Part shown: in pieces, positions 44,198 through 56,754 of the stretch
Layout: each line of letters starts with the position of its first letter
Position numbering within the stretch: the stretch's first letter is position 1
From: Tepidamorphaceae bacterium
Lineage (GTDB): Bacteria > Pseudomonadota > Alphaproteobacteria > Rhizobiales > Tepidamorphaceae
Direction of reading: 5' to 3'
Assembly (NCBI GenBank): GCA_028279445.1
Contig: JANQNT010000027.1
Span: 1 to 64,000, forward strand
Length of the DNA stretch: 64,000 nucleotides
Position numbers and translations under genes: made by a program
Notes under the pieces: model-generated
The model's input: the letters and a program-made list of their open reading frames with translations, nothing else
Databases searched by the model: none
What the model was told of the DNA's origin: nothing

Positions 44198-44338
44198 TCA
44201 GTTTCCTTTGGCTGCCGGGTTCCGGTACCGGCCGAATGCAGATGAACACAGACGATAAATGGACCGCAGCACGCGGAAATCCATAAGCGCGGCGATACTC
44301 AGGGCGAGCAACAGCAACATCACAGTTGGTGCAGACAT
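44198..44338 (-). CDS. Small single-pass membrane protein between bolA and grxD
   Basis: A 46-residue frame from ATG 44338 to TGA 44198. Its start lies 15 bp after the bolA stop, and its stop is 1 bp before the grxD ATG (TGACATG), so it fills the gap exactly. A hydrophobic helix (about residues 5-18, [14 protein letters not shown]) is followed by a basic, arginine-rich tail ([12 protein letters not shown]...[12 protein letters not shown]). AGGGAG is placed 10 bases before the ATG. The tight spacing argues for translational coupling with grxD. I do not recognise a family. Confidence 0.45.
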   Translation of the reverse strand: MSAPTVMLLLLALSIAALMDFRVLRSIYRLCSSAFGRYRNPAAKGN

Positions 44339-44353
44339 CCCGCTCAAGCTCCC

Positions 44354-44587
44354 TCAGTCCGGGGCGTTGGTTTGCAGGGCAAGCGCATGCAGCACGCCGC
44401 CCATGTTTCCCTGCAGCGCCTTGTAGACCATCTGGTGTTGCTGCACCCGGCTCTTGCCGCGGAAGGCCTCCGAGACGACGGTCGCCGCGTAATGGTCGCC
44501 GTCGCCGGCCAGATCCTGAATCGTCACCTGAGCGTCGGGCAGCGCGGCCTTGATCAGGCGCTCGATCTCGCTTTGGTCCATCGGCAT
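44354..44587 (-). CDS. BolA-family protein
   Basis: A 77-residue BolA domain protein: SEIERLIKAALPDAQVTIQDLAGDGDHYAATVVSEAFRGKSRVQQHQMVYKALQG. The single His of QQHQMVYKAL is the conserved ligand that, with a monothiol glutaredoxin, holds a [2Fe-2S] cluster. The GDGDHY form places it with the BolA2/YrbA-like group rather than with morphogene BolA itself. I chose ATG 44587; a second Met is 6 bases later. It lies 90 bp after purL. Confidence 0.9.
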   Translation of the reverse strand: MPMDQSEIERLIKAALPDAQVTIQDLAGDGDHYAATVVSEAFRGKSRVQQHQMVYKALQGNMGGVLHALALQTNAPD

Positions 44588-44677
44588 GACGGTTTCAGGT
44601 CCCTGCGTTGTCTGGCGATCATATAGGGAGTTTTGCGCCGCTGCACATCCCGGCCGGGTGGGCCGCGTGTGCAAGGC

Positions 44678-46888
<2,211 letters not shown>

Positions 46889-47011
46889 GGGCGGAGCCTG
46901 GTCATCGAGAGGGCATCGGGATGAGGGCATCGGGATGCGGACGGCGCGTGTTCGGCTAGCATCGGCCCTGCGCCAAGACAAGCTCCGCCGCCATGAATTC
47001 CTGCCGGCGCG

Positions 47012-47698
47012 TCACGCAGCCGCGGCAATGCTCTCGAAAAGCCCGAGCCCGTCGGTGCCGCCGAGACGTGCGTCGGTCATGTCTTCGGGGTGCGGCATCA
47101 GGCCGAGCACGTTGCCGGCCTCGTTGAGGATGCCGGCAATGTTGCGCTGCGAACCGTTCGGGTTGGCGGTTTGCGTCAGCGCGCCCTTTTCGTCGCAGTA
47201 GCGCAGCACCACGCGGCCTGAGTCCTCCAGCGCGTCGAGGGTCTTCTCGTCGGCGAAGTAGTTGCCGTCGCCATGGGCCACCGGCACGCGGATCACCTGG
47301 CCGGGCTCGTAGGCGCTGGTGAACGGCGTCTGGGTGTTCTCCACCTTCAGATGCACGTCGCGGCAGACGAATTGCAGGTTGGCGTTGCGCATCAGCGCGC
47401 CGGGCAGCAACCCCGTCTCGGTCAGCATCTGGAAGCCGTTGCACACGCCCAGCACGAACGTACCTGCGTTGGCGCGCGCGATGACGTCCGGCATGATCGG
47501 CGAATTCGCGGCGATCGCCCCGCAGCGCAGGTAGTCGCCGTAGGAAAAGCCCCCCGGCAGTACGATCAGGTCGACCTCGGGCAACCGCGTCTCGCCATGC
47601 CAGACGATCTCCGGTGCCTTGCCGGTGACGCGCTTCAAGGTCGCGGCCATGTCGCGCTCGCGGTTGGTGCCGGGGAACAGGACGATCGCGGATTTCAT
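47012..47698 (-). CDS. purQ: Phosphoribosylformylglycinamidine synthase glutaminase subunit PurQ
   Basis: A 228-residue class I glutamine amidotransferase that supplies ammonia to PurL. The nucleophile Cys is in [12 protein letters not shown] and the His-x-Glu pair in LMPHPEDM. The start [17 protein letters not shown] is typical. It follows purS by 23 bp and precedes purL by 123 bp. Confidence 0.96.
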   Translation of the reverse strand: MKSAIVLFPGTNRERDMAATLKRVTGKAPEIVWHGETRLPEVDLIVLPGGFSYGDYLRCGAIAANSPIMPDVIARANAGTFVLGVCNGFQMLTETGLLPGALMRNANLQFVCRDVHLKVENTQTPFTSAYEPGQVIRVPVAHGDGNYFADEKTLDALEDSGRVVLRYCDEKGALTQTANPNGSQRNIAGILNEAGNVLGLMPHPEDMTDARLGGTDGLGLFESIAAAA

Positions 47699-47721
47699 CG
47701 CTCGGGCTTCCGTTACCGGGG

Positions 47722-47970
47722 TCAGTTGCTCAGGTCGATCGCGTAGTTCTCGATCACCGTGTTGGCGAGCAGCTTCTCGCACATCGCCTCGACCTTGCGC
47801 TTGGCCTCGTCGCGGTCGGTCTCGTCAAGCTCAAGTTCGATCAGCTTGCCCTGGCGCACGCTGTCGACGCCCTCGAAGCCAAGCGTGGCCAGCGCGCCAT
47901 GGATCGCCTTGCCCTGGGGGTCGAGCACGTCGGTCTTCAGCGTGACGGTGACGCGTGCCTTCATGATCAT
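47722..47970 (-). CDS. purS: Phosphoribosylformylglycinamidine synthase subunit PurS
   Basis: An 82-residue PurS, the small subunit that links PurL and Pur[45 protein letters not shown] lies 5 bases before the ATG at 47970 (MIMKARV); the Met at 47964 is the start in many homologues and is an alternative. It starts 16 bp after the purC stop. Confidence 0.95.
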   Translation of the reverse strand: MIMKARVTVTLKTDVLDPQGKAIHGALATLGFEGVDSVRQGKLIELELDETDRDEAKRKVEAMCEKLLANTVIENYAIDLSN

Positions 47971-47986
47971 GTCCGCTCCGCTGCCG

Positions 47987-48754
47987 CTACTGCACCAGAA
48001 CCGGACCGCGCGCCGTGGCGACCGGCTCGTTCTCCGACATGATGCCGAGCCGGCGGGCAACCTCGGTGTAGGCCTCCAGCAGGCCGCCGAGATCGCGGCG
48101 GAAGCGGTCCTTGTCGAGCTTCTCGTCGGAGCCGATGTCCCACAGCCGGCAGGAATCCGGGCTGATCTCGTCGGCCACGACGATGCGCACCATCTCGTTC
48201 TCGTAGAGCCGGCCGAATTCCAGCTTGAAGTCGATCAGCCGGATGCCGACGCCCAGGAACAGGCCGGACAGGAAGTCGTTGACGCGGATCGCCAGCGCCA
48301 TGATGTCGTCGATCTCCTGCGGGGCGGCCCAGCCGAAGGCGGTGATGTGCTCCTCGGAGACCAGCGGGTCGTTCAACTCGTCGTTCTTGTAGCAGAACTC
48401 GATGATGGAACGGGGCAGTTGCGTGCCCTCGTCGAGACCAAGCCGCTCCGACAATGTGCCGGCGGCGACGTTGCGCACGATCACCTCGAGCGGAACGATC
48501 TCCACCTCGCGGATGAGCTGTTCGCGCATGTTCAGCCGGCGGACGAAATGCGTCGGCACGCCGATGGCGTTGAGGTTCTCGAAGATGAATTCGCAGATGC
48601 GGTTGTTGAGTACGCCCTTGCCGTCGATGACGTCCTTCTTCTTGGCGTTGAAGGCGGTGGCGTCGTCCTTGAAATGCTGCACCAGGGTGCCGGGCTCGGG
48701 GCCCTCGTAGAGGATCTTGGCCTTGCCTTCATAGACTCTGCGGCGGCGGTTCAT
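47987..48754 (-). CDS. purC: SAICAR synthetase PurC
   Basis: A 255-residue enzyme joining CAIR and aspartate to give [44 protein letters not shown] at the N-terminus and [32 protein letters not shown] are the two PurC signatures. I chose ATG 48754; a longer frame to 48811 lacks similarity. It is the first gene of the purine run and is divergent from the zeta-type gene at 49096. Confidence 0.96.
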   Translation of the reverse strand: MNRRRRVYEGKAKILYEGPEPGTLVQHFKDDATAFNAKKKDVIDGKGVLNNRICEFIFENLNAIGVPTHFVRRLNMREQLIREVEIVPLEVIVRNVAAGTLSERLGLDEGTQLPRSIIEFCYKNDELNDPLVSEEHITAFGWAAPQEIDDIMALAIRVNDFLSGLFLGVGIRLIDFKLEFGRLYENEMVRIVVADEISPDSCRLWDIGSDEKLDKDRFRRDLGGLLEAYTEVARRLGIMSENEPVATARGPVLVQ

Positions 48755-49095
48755 GGATGGCGTTCCTTGCTGATGGGAGCGCGGTCCCGATCGCCCCCGA
48801 CACAGGGACAACCCGGCTACGGGAAACCCTGAACTGCCGGAGCGGTGCTGCGCACCCGGCGGGCGACACGGATGGACTCAATTCTGAATCGGCGCGAACG
48901 TAGCTGATCCGCTGCCCGCGCACAATTGGGCATTGGAGACGCAAAGGCACCTTCGATGCGGCCATGCTTGGCGTTGATTTCGCGCGCCGCCCTCGCTACC
49001 TAAAACAGAGAGGACAGGCTGTGCCGGCCATTGGCAGGTGCAGCGAACGGGCGCGTCGGATTTCGCGGCGCGGGAGAGATTTCGGAGGCCTGGGA
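48755..49095. other. 341-bp divergent region between purC and the zeta-type gene
   Basis: No gene is seen. The only element I can point to is a sigma-70-like promoter towards the plus strand at 48974-49002. I see no purine riboswitch-like structure. Confidence 0.4.
48974..49002 (+). promoter_or_regulatory. Candidate sigma-70 promoter of the zeta-type gene
   Basis: TTGATT (48974-48979) and TACCTA (48997-49002) are separated by exactly 17 bp, about 95 bp before the ATG at 49096. Consensus match only. Confidence 0.35.
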
Positions 49096-49419
49096 ATGAC
49101 CACATTCGACAAGCGCAAGGACGGTTTCGAGAAGAAGTTCGCCCATGACGAGGAGTTGCAGTTCAAGGCGCAGGCGCGCCGCAACAAGCTGCTCGGCCTT
49201 TGGGCGGCGGAGAAGTTCGGGCTGAGCGGCGAGGAGGCGGAAAGCTATTCCAAGGAGGTCGTGCTGTCGGACCTCGAGGAACCCGGTGACGAAGACGTGT
49301 TCCGCAAGGTGCGCGCCGATTTCGATGCGCGCGGGGTCGAGCAGACCGATCACCAGATTCGCCGGACCATGGACGAACTGCTGGCGACCGCCATGGAGCA
49401 GGTCAACTCGGAAGCCTGA
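49096..49419 (+). CDS. DUF1476 protein, ATP synthase zeta-subunit type
   Basis: A 107-residue, mainly helical protein: FDKRKDGFEKKFAHDEELQFKAQARRNKLLGLWAAEKFGLSGEEAESY. This is the DUF1476 family, whose Paracoccus member is the zeta subunit, a natural inhibitor of the F1Fo-ATPase. The N-terminal segment is the inhibitory part in Paracoccus. In rhizobia the zeta homologue may be a weaker inhibitor. The gene is divergent from purC, a common arrangement in this order. Confidence 0.88.
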   Translation: MTTFDKRKDGFEKKFAHDEELQFKAQARRNKLLGLWAAEKFGLSGEEAESYSKEVVLSDLEEPGDEDVFRKVRADFDARGVEQTDHQIRRTMDELLATAMEQVNSEA

Positions 49420-49456
49420 ACGCAGGTTTTCGTGACCGAAACGCCGATGACGTCCC

Positions 49457-50239
49457 ATGCGTGAACTTGGCCTTGCGCGGCGGTTGGCAAGCGGCGGGCC
49501 GGTGGTCTGTGGCTGGTCCGGATTGTCGGATCCGCTGATCGGTGAGGCGATCGCGGCCGCCGGGTTCGAGGCTGTGTGCGTCGATTGCCAGCACGGCCAT
49601 CAGGGCCTCGAGATGTTGAAGGCGACGCTGCTGGGCATCGTCGCCGGCGGTGCCGCGCCGGTGATGCGTATTCCCCTTGATGACGTGGCGCTTGGCGCAC
49701 GCGCGCTCGACCTGGGTTTCGAGGCGGTGATCGCGCCGATGGTCAATTCGCGCGCCGACGCCGAACACCTCGTGGACGCTTTGAAGTACCCGCCGCTCGG
49801 CAACCGCAGTTGGGGACCGGCGCGGATGATGCATGTGTGGAACCATGACGGCGCCACTTTGGACGCGAACACATGGCTCGGTGCGGCGAACGGCCTGCAA
49901 CTGGTGCTCGCTATGATCGAGACCGGGGCCGCGGTCGAGGCGGCCGGCGACATCGCCGCGGTCGAGGGTATCGACGGGTTGTTCATCGGCCCCGCCGACC
50001 TCTCCATCTCGCTGAGCGGGGGAACGGCGGTCGATCCGCAAGGCGCCGACGTCGTCGCGGCCATGGACACGGTTGCCGAGGCCTGCGCGACTCACGGCAA
50101 GCTGGCCACCGGGTACGCCCAGTCCGGCGAGATTGCGGCGAATTACCGCGCGCGCGGTTTCCGTCTCATCGCCGGCGGCACCGATTACGGTTACATCCGC
50201 GAGGGCGCGCGCGCCAAACGCGCCGAACTGGGAGGCTGA
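49457..50239 (+). CDS. HpcH/HpaI-family aldolase
   Basis: A 260-residue class II (metal-dependent) aldolase of the HpcH/HpaI family, TIM-barrel type. AGFEAVCVDCQHGHQGLEML holds the catalytic His, and ALDLGFEAVIAPMVNSRADAEHLVDA and VEGIDGLFIGPADLSISLSG hold metal ligands (Glu/Asp). Family members cleave 4-hydroxy-2-oxo acids such as 2,4-dihydroxy-hept-2-ene-1,7-dioate or 2-keto-3-deoxy sugars; the substrate cannot be read here. It lies between the zeta-type gene and an NAPRTase-like gene on the same strand. Confidence 0.87.
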   Translation: MRELGLARRLASGGPVVCGWSGLSDPLIGEAIAAAGFEAVCVDCQHGHQGLEMLKATLLGIVAGGAAPVMRIPLDDVALGARALDLGFEAVIAPMVNSRADAEHLVDALKYPPLGNRSWGPARMMHVWNHDGATLDANTWLGAANGLQLVLAMIETGAAVEAAGDIAAVEGIDGLFIGPADLSISLSGGTAVDPQGADVVAAMDTVAEACATHGKLATGYAQSGEIAANYRARGFRLIAGGTDYGYIREGARAKRAELGG

Positions 50240-50335
50240 TCCGTGCCCCCGGTACTTGCTCATGGGTATGCGCAGGGTCGATAATCGCCAAAAGCAATAG
50301 GTCAGTTGCTGCGCACGCGTCGCGGGAGGCGACTC

Positions 50336-51628
50336 TTGGATCAGCGAAACACGGGCGAGGGCGGTTCGCCTGCGCCGGACACAGCGGCGGGCGATACGCC
50401 CGCAGGCGGCACAATCGATCGCGTGGCGACGCTTGATCGGCTGCTGTCGCTGATCGATGCGGCCGGCCCGATCGAGTCGATCACCGACAAGTACTTCACC
50501 AACACCCGGCGCATCGTCGACCAGAACGGCAGCGTGCGGGCAAGTTACGCGGTGTTCATGCGCCGGCGCGTCATCGCGGCACTGGCGCCCGCACTGCGGC
50601 TGCTGTCGCGCTATGTGCCGGAGGCCGATGTCGAGACCTTCCACGAGGAAGGGCAGATCGTGCCTTCGGAAAAGAAGCTGATGCAGATCGACGTGCCGTT
50701 CGCGCGCATGTCGGAAGTCGAGACGCTGCTGCTGCAGAAGACGGGATTTCCCTGTGTGTGCGCGTCGAACGCCTACGAGATGTGCCGGGCGGTGCCCTAC
50801 GCCTCCTTCATCGACATGCATGCGCGCCATGCCAGCGGCGCGGAGATGAACCTGCTGGCCGCCTACGGCGCATCGATCGGCAGCGAGGCGGCGCGCGCCG
50901 CCGATCCAGATGTGCGCGGCTTCACCAGTTCCTCGCAGGACCTGACCGCGCCGCTCTATGGCGCCGCGCGCGGCACCGGCACCATGCCGCATGCGCTGGT
51001 GGGCTATACCGATGCCGATGTGGTGCAGGCGATGAAGTACCTCATGGAGGTCTTGCCCGAGGACGCGCCGGTCATCGGACTGGTGGACTACCGCGCGCTG
51101 GAGATCACCGACGCGCTGGCCGCCGCGCGCTGGTTCTACGAGCATGCCAAGCTCGACCAGCAAGGCCGGACATTCGGCGTGCGTCTCGACACCCATGGCG
51201 GGCGCTTCGCAGAGGGGCTCGACTACGAACGCTCCGTCGATATTGTCGGCGAGTGGGTCGATGTCGATGGCGAGTACAACATCGCCGAGGCGGTGCTCGG
51301 CACCCGGGCGTTCCAGCTCGATTCCGGCAATGTCATCGTCGACAAGGTGCGCCGTCTCCTGTTCGGTACCGGCGTTTCGGTCGCCTCGATCATCAATACC
51401 CGACGTGCCCTCGACGAGGCCGGCTACACCGAGGCGCAGATCGTCGCCTCGTCGGGTTTCGACATGCAGAAGTGTCAGGTGGTCGGCGCGGTGAAGGCGC
51501 CGGTCGACGCCATCGGCACCGGCTCGTTCCTGCCCGCCACCTTGTCGGAGACCTACGCCACCGCCGACGTCATCGCCTATGACGGGGTGAAGCGCGTCAA
51601 GGTCGGCCGCGAGTTCCTGTTCGAGTGA
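50336..51628 (+). CDS. Nicotinate phosphoribosyltransferase-like protein
   Basis: About 430 residues. SITDKYFTNTRRIVDQNG near the start and a central GTGTMPHALVGYTD plus the TIM-barrel end (VGAVKAPVDAIGTGSFLP) match the type II phosphoribosyltransferase fold of nicotinate phosphoribosyltransferase, an NAD salvage enzyme. I chose TTG 50336 because GGGAGGCG lies 8-15 bases before it; no ATG is placed well, and an earlier TTG (50306) lacks a binding site. Rhizobia often have a second, canonical PncB elsewhere, so this could be a paralogue with another substrate. Confidence 0.75.
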   Translation: MDQRNTGEGGSPAPDTAAGDTPAGGTIDRVATLDRLLSLIDAAGPIESITDKYFTNTRRIVDQNGSVRASYAVFMRRRVIAALAPALRLLSRYVPEADVETFHEEGQIVPSEKKLMQIDVPFARMSEVETLLLQKTGFPCVCASNAYEMCRAVPYASFIDMHARHASGAEMNLLAAYGASIGSEAARAADPDVRGFTSSSQDLTAPLYGAARGTGTMPHALVGYTDADVVQAMKYLMEVLPEDAPVIGLVDYRALEITDALAAARWFYEHAKLDQQGRTFGVRLDTHGGRFAEGLDYERSVDIVGEWVDVDGEYNIAEAVLGTRAFQLDSGNVIVDKVRRLLFGTGVSVASIINTRRALDEAGYTEAQIVASSGFDMQKCQVVGAVKAPVDAIGTGSFLPATLSETYATADVIAYDGVKRVKVGREFLFE

Positions 51629-51719
51629 TCGGCCGGGCGGCATCTCAACAAATCGATAGAACCTCCGAGCGGAACATGCATAATTCAGATTGATGGGATT
51701 GGCAGGTGACATAACCGCT

Positions 51720-52661
51720 ATGGATATCGAACCTAACGACTTGAAATTGCTGGTGACTCTCGACGTGTTGCTGAGCGAGGGCAGTGTGACGGCGGCCGCG
51801 CGGCGGCTTGGCGTCAGTCAGCCCGCCCTGTCGGCGCAGCTTGCGCGGCTGCGCAATATGTTCGGCGATCCTCTGCTGGTGATGTCCGGTCGGCGCATGG
51901 TGCCGACAACGCGCGCGGAAGCCTTGCGCACGCCGCTGCAGCGGATGCTGCGGGACCTGGAGGGCGTTATCCGGACCGCCGCGGCGTTCGATCCGACGAC
52001 CAGTACCCAGACCTTCCGTGTCGGCGGCACGGACTACGTGCACGCGGTGATGCTGCAGGGGTTCGTGGGGCGGCTGAACAAGCGCGCGCCGGGCTTGCGC
52101 ATTGCCTTGATGGCGGTCGAGCCGGACAGTGTCTGGCAGGACCTGGAGAGCGGCCGCACCGACGCTGCCGTCGTCACCAACATGACCTCGCTGCCGCACG
52201 CCAAGTCGCGCCGGCTGCGGCAGGAGGAGTTCGTGCTGGTGCAGCGCAAGGGTCACCCGCGCGGCAACAAGGCGCCCGATCTCGACGAGTTCTGCGCGCT
52301 CGATCACATCCTGGTCTCGCCGGAAGGCGGCGGGTTCGTGGGCGCCGTCGATCATGCGCTGGAGAAGGTCGGCAAGACGCGCCGGGTAGCGGTCTCGGTG
52401 CCCAGCTTCCTGCTGGTGGCGGGGCTGGTGTCGGAAACCGACCTGGTCTGTGTGCTGCCCGAGCGGTTGGCGCAGTCGGAGACCGACAGGCTCGACATCC
52501 TGCCGCTGCGGTTCGCGCCGGAGGGCTTCGGGCTGCAACTGATCTGGCACCCGCGGCGCCAGCACGATTCAGCCCATGTCTGGCTGCGCGACGAGCTTGT
52601 TCGTTATCTGCAAGATGATCCTGAACCGGTCACGGAGCCTGCTGCCTTAGCCGGTGAATGA
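51720..52661 (+). CDS. LysR-family transcriptional regulator
   Basis: A 313-residue regulator. The winged helix-turn-helix is at about residues 8-70 (LLSEGSVTAAARRLGVSQPALSAQLARLRNMFGDPLLV), and a periplasmic-binding-protein-like ligand domain follows (about 90-305). It resembles the NodD/NahR-like subgroup in the MVPTTRAEAL block after the helix-turn-helix. I chose ATG 51720. No divergent target is present, since the next gene on the minus strand is convergent with a 32-bp overlap. The effector is unknown. Confidence 0.9.
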   Translation: MDIEPNDLKLLVTLDVLLSEGSVTAAARRLGVSQPALSAQLARLRNMFGDPLLVMSGRRMVPTTRAEALRTPLQRMLRDLEGVIRTAAAFDPTTSTQTFRVGGTDYVHAVMLQGFVGRLNKRAPGLRIALMAVEPDSVWQDLESGRTDAAVVTNMTSLPHAKSRRLRQEEFVLVQRKGHPRGNKAPDLDEFCALDHILVSPEGGGFVGAVDHALEKVGKTRRVAVSVPSFLLVAGLVSETDLVCVLPERLAQSETDRLDILPLRFAPEGFGLQLIWHPRRQHDSAHVWLRDELVRYLQDDPEPVTEPAALAGE

Positions 52662-53196
52662 ACACGGTGAAGGTCATCAGTCCCTCCGGCCACGGCCCGT
52701 GGCCGGAGTCGTCGTTGATGTGACCGGCGTCACCGGCATCCACCACCATTGATCCCCAGGCATTGGCCAGGTCGGCGGTCGCCTCCTGGCTGGCGTAGGG
52801 GTCCGTCTTGCTGGCGGCGACCAGCGAGGGAAAGGGCAGGGGGTCGCGCGGCACCGGCACGAAGGGTGCGGCATCCGGCACCTTGTCGAGGCGTGTCTCC
52901 AGGTCCGGCGGGGCGACCAGGAAGGCCCCGGCGACGGTCAGGCCGGTGAGCACCGGCGCGGCGTGTGCAAGCGCGATGGTGCCCAGCGAATGGGCGATGA
53001 AGACGATCGGGCGGCTGGCTTTTTCAGCGTGCTCGCGAATACGCGCGCTCCAACCTTCAGGCTGCGGCTGCCACCACTGGTCCTGCTCCACGATGGTCGC
53101 GGTGGCGATGCGCGAACCCCAGCGCCGGTACCAGTGGTTCTCCGTGCCACCGCCAAGCCCCGGCAGGATCAGGATATCGGCGTCTTTCGCCTTCAT
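52630..53196 (-). CDS. RBBP9/YdeN-type alpha/beta hydrolase
   Basis: A 188-residue small serine hydrolase. ADILILPGLGGGTENHWYRRWGSRI is the family start. The nucleophile is Ser70 in IAHSLGT; SKTDPYAS and GHINDDSGHGPWPEG supply the Asp and His of the triad. The 3' end overlaps the LysR gene end by 32 bp on the other strand. It lies just downstream of purB. The substrate is unknown. Confidence 0.88.
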   Translation of the reverse strand: MKAKDADILILPGLGGGTENHWYRRWGSRIATATIVEQDQWWQPQPEGWSARIREHAEKASRPIVFIAHSLGTIALAHAAPVLTGLTVAGAFLVAPPDLETRLDKVPDAAPFVPVPRDPLPFPSLVAASKTDPYASQEATADLANAWGSMVVDAGDAGHINDDSGHGPWPEGLMTFTVFIHRLRQQAP

Positions 53197-53206
53197 GTCT
53201 GCCGGA

Positions 53207-54520
<1,314 letters not shown>

Positions 54521-54598
54521 TGGGGCAGGGCTTTCCGGGTCAAGTGTGGAACGCGAGCCGGCGGTTTAGCAAAGCGCAGCGCTCCTCTCAACCGGGGG

Positions 54599-55327
54599 TC
54601 AGAACGCCACCGGCACTGCGATCAGCCGCCGGTCGCGCCCCTCGAACCCGAAGGACATGACGCTGATCATCGCCACCGCCCTGTCGGGGTCCGGGTCCAT
54701 CGGCATCCAGACGCCGGAAACCTGATAGTCCAGCGGGCAGTTGCGGCTCTTGGGAATCGTCTTGTCGCGGTAGACCTCTTCGGCACCATCGCCGCTTTGC
54801 AGGCTGAGCGCAAAGCCGACCATCTCGCCCAGGTCCTCGCAACCGCTCGGCGGGGGAAGCGGGAAGGTCTCCAGGCTCAGGCGCACGAATTCGGATATCG
54901 CCGGCGAGGCCTGTACCGGGCGGAAGGACAGCGACTTGGTGTCGGTGTCCTCTTCGTCGGGCGGATCGGCCGCGGCCAGGCGCGCCGGTTCGCTGATCGA
55001 CAGGGAGCGCAGTGCCGAGGAGGCCTGATCGCGCGCCTGGGCCAGCGCGTCGCCGACGCTTGCCAGCTCGTTTTCCAGCCGCACGCGGAACGGGCCGGCG
55101 GCGAAGCTGTCCTTGTCGAGATCGACGACGAACAAGTTGGCGTAAGGGAATCCCGAACCGTCCTGGCGGCCGTATTCGACGAAGGCGAAGTAGCGCGCGT
55201 TGGGCGAATAGCCGATGACCTGATAGGCCGCGATATCGCCGGCGCGTGTCGGTGCGGGCGAGGCGACAAGGGGTGCCGCCAGGGCAAAAAGAGCTGTCAG
55301 AAACAGACGAACGCTGCGTGCATACAT
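54599..55327 (-). CDS. DUF2259-family secreted protein
   Basis: A 242-residue protein with a signal peptide (about residues 1-30: SVRLFLTALFALAAPLVASPAPTRAGD). The mature part begins IAAYQVIGYSPNARYFAFVEYGRQDGSGFPYANLFVVDL, a beta-propeller-like repeat found in the DUF2259 family. Two cysteines (GCEDLG and NCPLDY) could form a disulfide in the periplasm. I chose ATG 55327. The function is unknown in the family. Confidence 0.8.
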   Translation of the reverse strand: MYARSVRLFLTALFALAAPLVASPAPTRAGDIAAYQVIGYSPNARYFAFVEYGRQDGSGFPYANLFVVDLDKDSFAAGPFRVRLENELASVGDALAQARDQASSALRSLSISEPARLAAADPPDEEDTDTKSLSFRPVQASPAISEFVRLSLETFPLPPPSGCEDLGEMVGFALSLQSGDGAEEVYRDKTIPKSRNCPLDYQVSGVWMPMDPDPDRAVAMISVMSFGFEGRDRRLIAVPVAF

Positions 55328-55408
55328 GCCATTCACCCGAATGCTCGTTTGCATCCCGGCAACATGCTAGCACGTCGTTTCGGCGATGTGCCGGGCGGAG
55401 TGGGTGGA

Positions 55409-56662
55409 ATGAGCGAAACCGGACGCGAAACGGCGGTCATCGGTGCCGGCGTGGTGGGGATTGCCGCGGCGCTCCACCTGCAGCGCGCCGGCTTCGATGT
55501 GACGCTGATCGACGGCGAGGAGCCGGGCTCGCAGACCTCGTTCGGCAATGCGGGCATCGTCTGCGGCCGCCACTACGTGCCCACGGCGATGCCGCGTGCG
55601 CCGATGGAGATTCTCAGGCTGGCGCTCAACCGCGCGACCTACGCGCGCTATCAGCCGGCCGCGCTGCCGGGCTTTGCCGGGTGGCTGTTCGCGTTCTGGC
55701 AGGAAACCGGGCCGCGGCGCCTTTACGAGACCGCGCGGCGGATGATGCCGGCAATGGCCGAGACGGTGGCGCTGCATCGTGGCCTGCTGAATGAGGCGGA
55801 CGCAGCGCATCTGCTGCGCGAGACCGGATGGCTGATGCTTTACCGCGACGAGGAGGACTATGCGGAGGGCGCGCAGGAACGCGCCTTCGCGCGCGAGGCG
55901 GGCATCCCCTTCGACGACATGGACTGCGCCGCAGCCTGCGAGCTGGAGCCGAACCTGTCGCCGGTGTTCTCGCGCGCGGTCAACTGGCGCGCCAATGCGT
56001 CGGTGCGTGATCCGTTCGCCGTCAGCCAGGCCTATCTGGGGCTGTTCATGCAGGCCGGCGGAACCCTGCGGCAGCAAAACGTCACGGCGATCCATCCCGA
56101 TGGCGCGCGGTGGCGTGTTGTCGATGCTGACGGCGCGCGGACCTTCGACAAGGTCGTGCTGTGCGCCGGGGTCTGGTCGGCGGACCTGCTTGCACCGCTG
56201 GGCTATCGGCCGCCGCTCAAGCCAAAGCGCGGCTATCACACCCACTACGCCCCGCAGGGTAACGCCTCGCTCGGGCGGCCTGTCGTCGACGACGCGATGG
56301 GCTTCGTTCTGGCACAGACGACGCGCGGCATACGGGTCACCACCGGCATCGAGCTTGCCGGACGCGAGGCGCCGGCCAGTCGCCATATGGCGCAGCGCAT
56401 CGAGCCGCTTGCCCGCGAACTGTTCCCGCTTGCCGAGGCGCTCGACGATGAACCCTGGATGGGTCGGCGGCCGGCGTTTCCGGACTCGCTTCCCATTGTT
56501 GGCCCCGCGCCGCGCCATTCCGGCTTGTGGGTCAATTTCGGCCATGCGCATCTCGGCCTCACGCTGGCGCCGCTGACCGGCCGGTTGCTGGCGGAGATGA
56601 TGACGGGCGAGCGGCCGCTGATCGACCCTTCTGTGTTCGATCCGCGGCGGTATCTGCGTTAG
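55409..56662 (+). CDS. FAD-dependent D-amino acid dehydrogenase/oxidase-like protein (DadA type)
   Basis: A 417-residue DAO-superfamily flavoenzyme. AVIGAGVVGIAAALHLQRAGFDVTLID is the FAD-binding Rossmann motif, and QTSFGNAGIVCGRHYVPTAMPRAP follows as in DadA. The C-terminal block GRRPAFPDSLPIVGPAPRHSGLWVNFGHAHLGLTLAPLTGRLLAEMM is also typical. DadA proteins oxidise D-amino acids in the membrane periphery; the true substrate may be another amine. It lies divergent from the DUF2259 gene with an 81-bp gap. Confidence 0.88.
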   Translation: MSETGRETAVIGAGVVGIAAALHLQRAGFDVTLIDGEEPGSQTSFGNAGIVCGRHYVPTAMPRAPMEILRLALNRATYARYQPAALPGFAGWLFAFWQETGPRRLYETARRMMPAMAETVALHRGLLNEADAAHLLRETGWLMLYRDEEDYAEGAQERAFAREAGIPFDDMDCAAACELEPNLSPVFSRAVNWRANASVRDPFAVSQAYLGLFMQAGGTLRQQNVTAIHPDGARWRVVDADGARTFDKVVLCAGVWSADLLAPLGYRPPLKPKRGYHTHYAPQGNASLGRPVVDDAMGFVLAQTTRGIRVTTGIELAGREAPASRHMAQRIEPLARELFPLAEALDDEPWMGRRPAFPDSLPIVGPAPRHSGLWVNFGHAHLGLTLAPLTGRLLAEMMTGERPLIDPSVFDPRRYLR

Positions 56663-56664
56663 TC

Positions 56665-56737
56665 CTATTCCGCTCACGGCAGTTGCGCATCCGCGAGGGC
56701 GGCCTGACCGGCCGGGCGCGCAGTCGCGCGCCTCAAC
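56665..56737. repeat. Mosaic repeat module after dadA-like gene
   Basis: TATTCCGCTCACGGCAGTTGCGC followed by CCGCGAGGGCGGCC-TGAC-CGGCCGGGCGCGC is a short form of the module at 20078 and 24003. It ends 18 bp before the convergent P1 peptidase gene. Confidence 0.7.
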
Positions 56738-56754
56738 CACCGCTCATCGTGCAG

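Noticed and set aside
49403..51712. 769-residue open frame antisense to the aldolase and NAPRTase-like genes
   Set aside because: It spans two real genes and their gap without a domain of its own.
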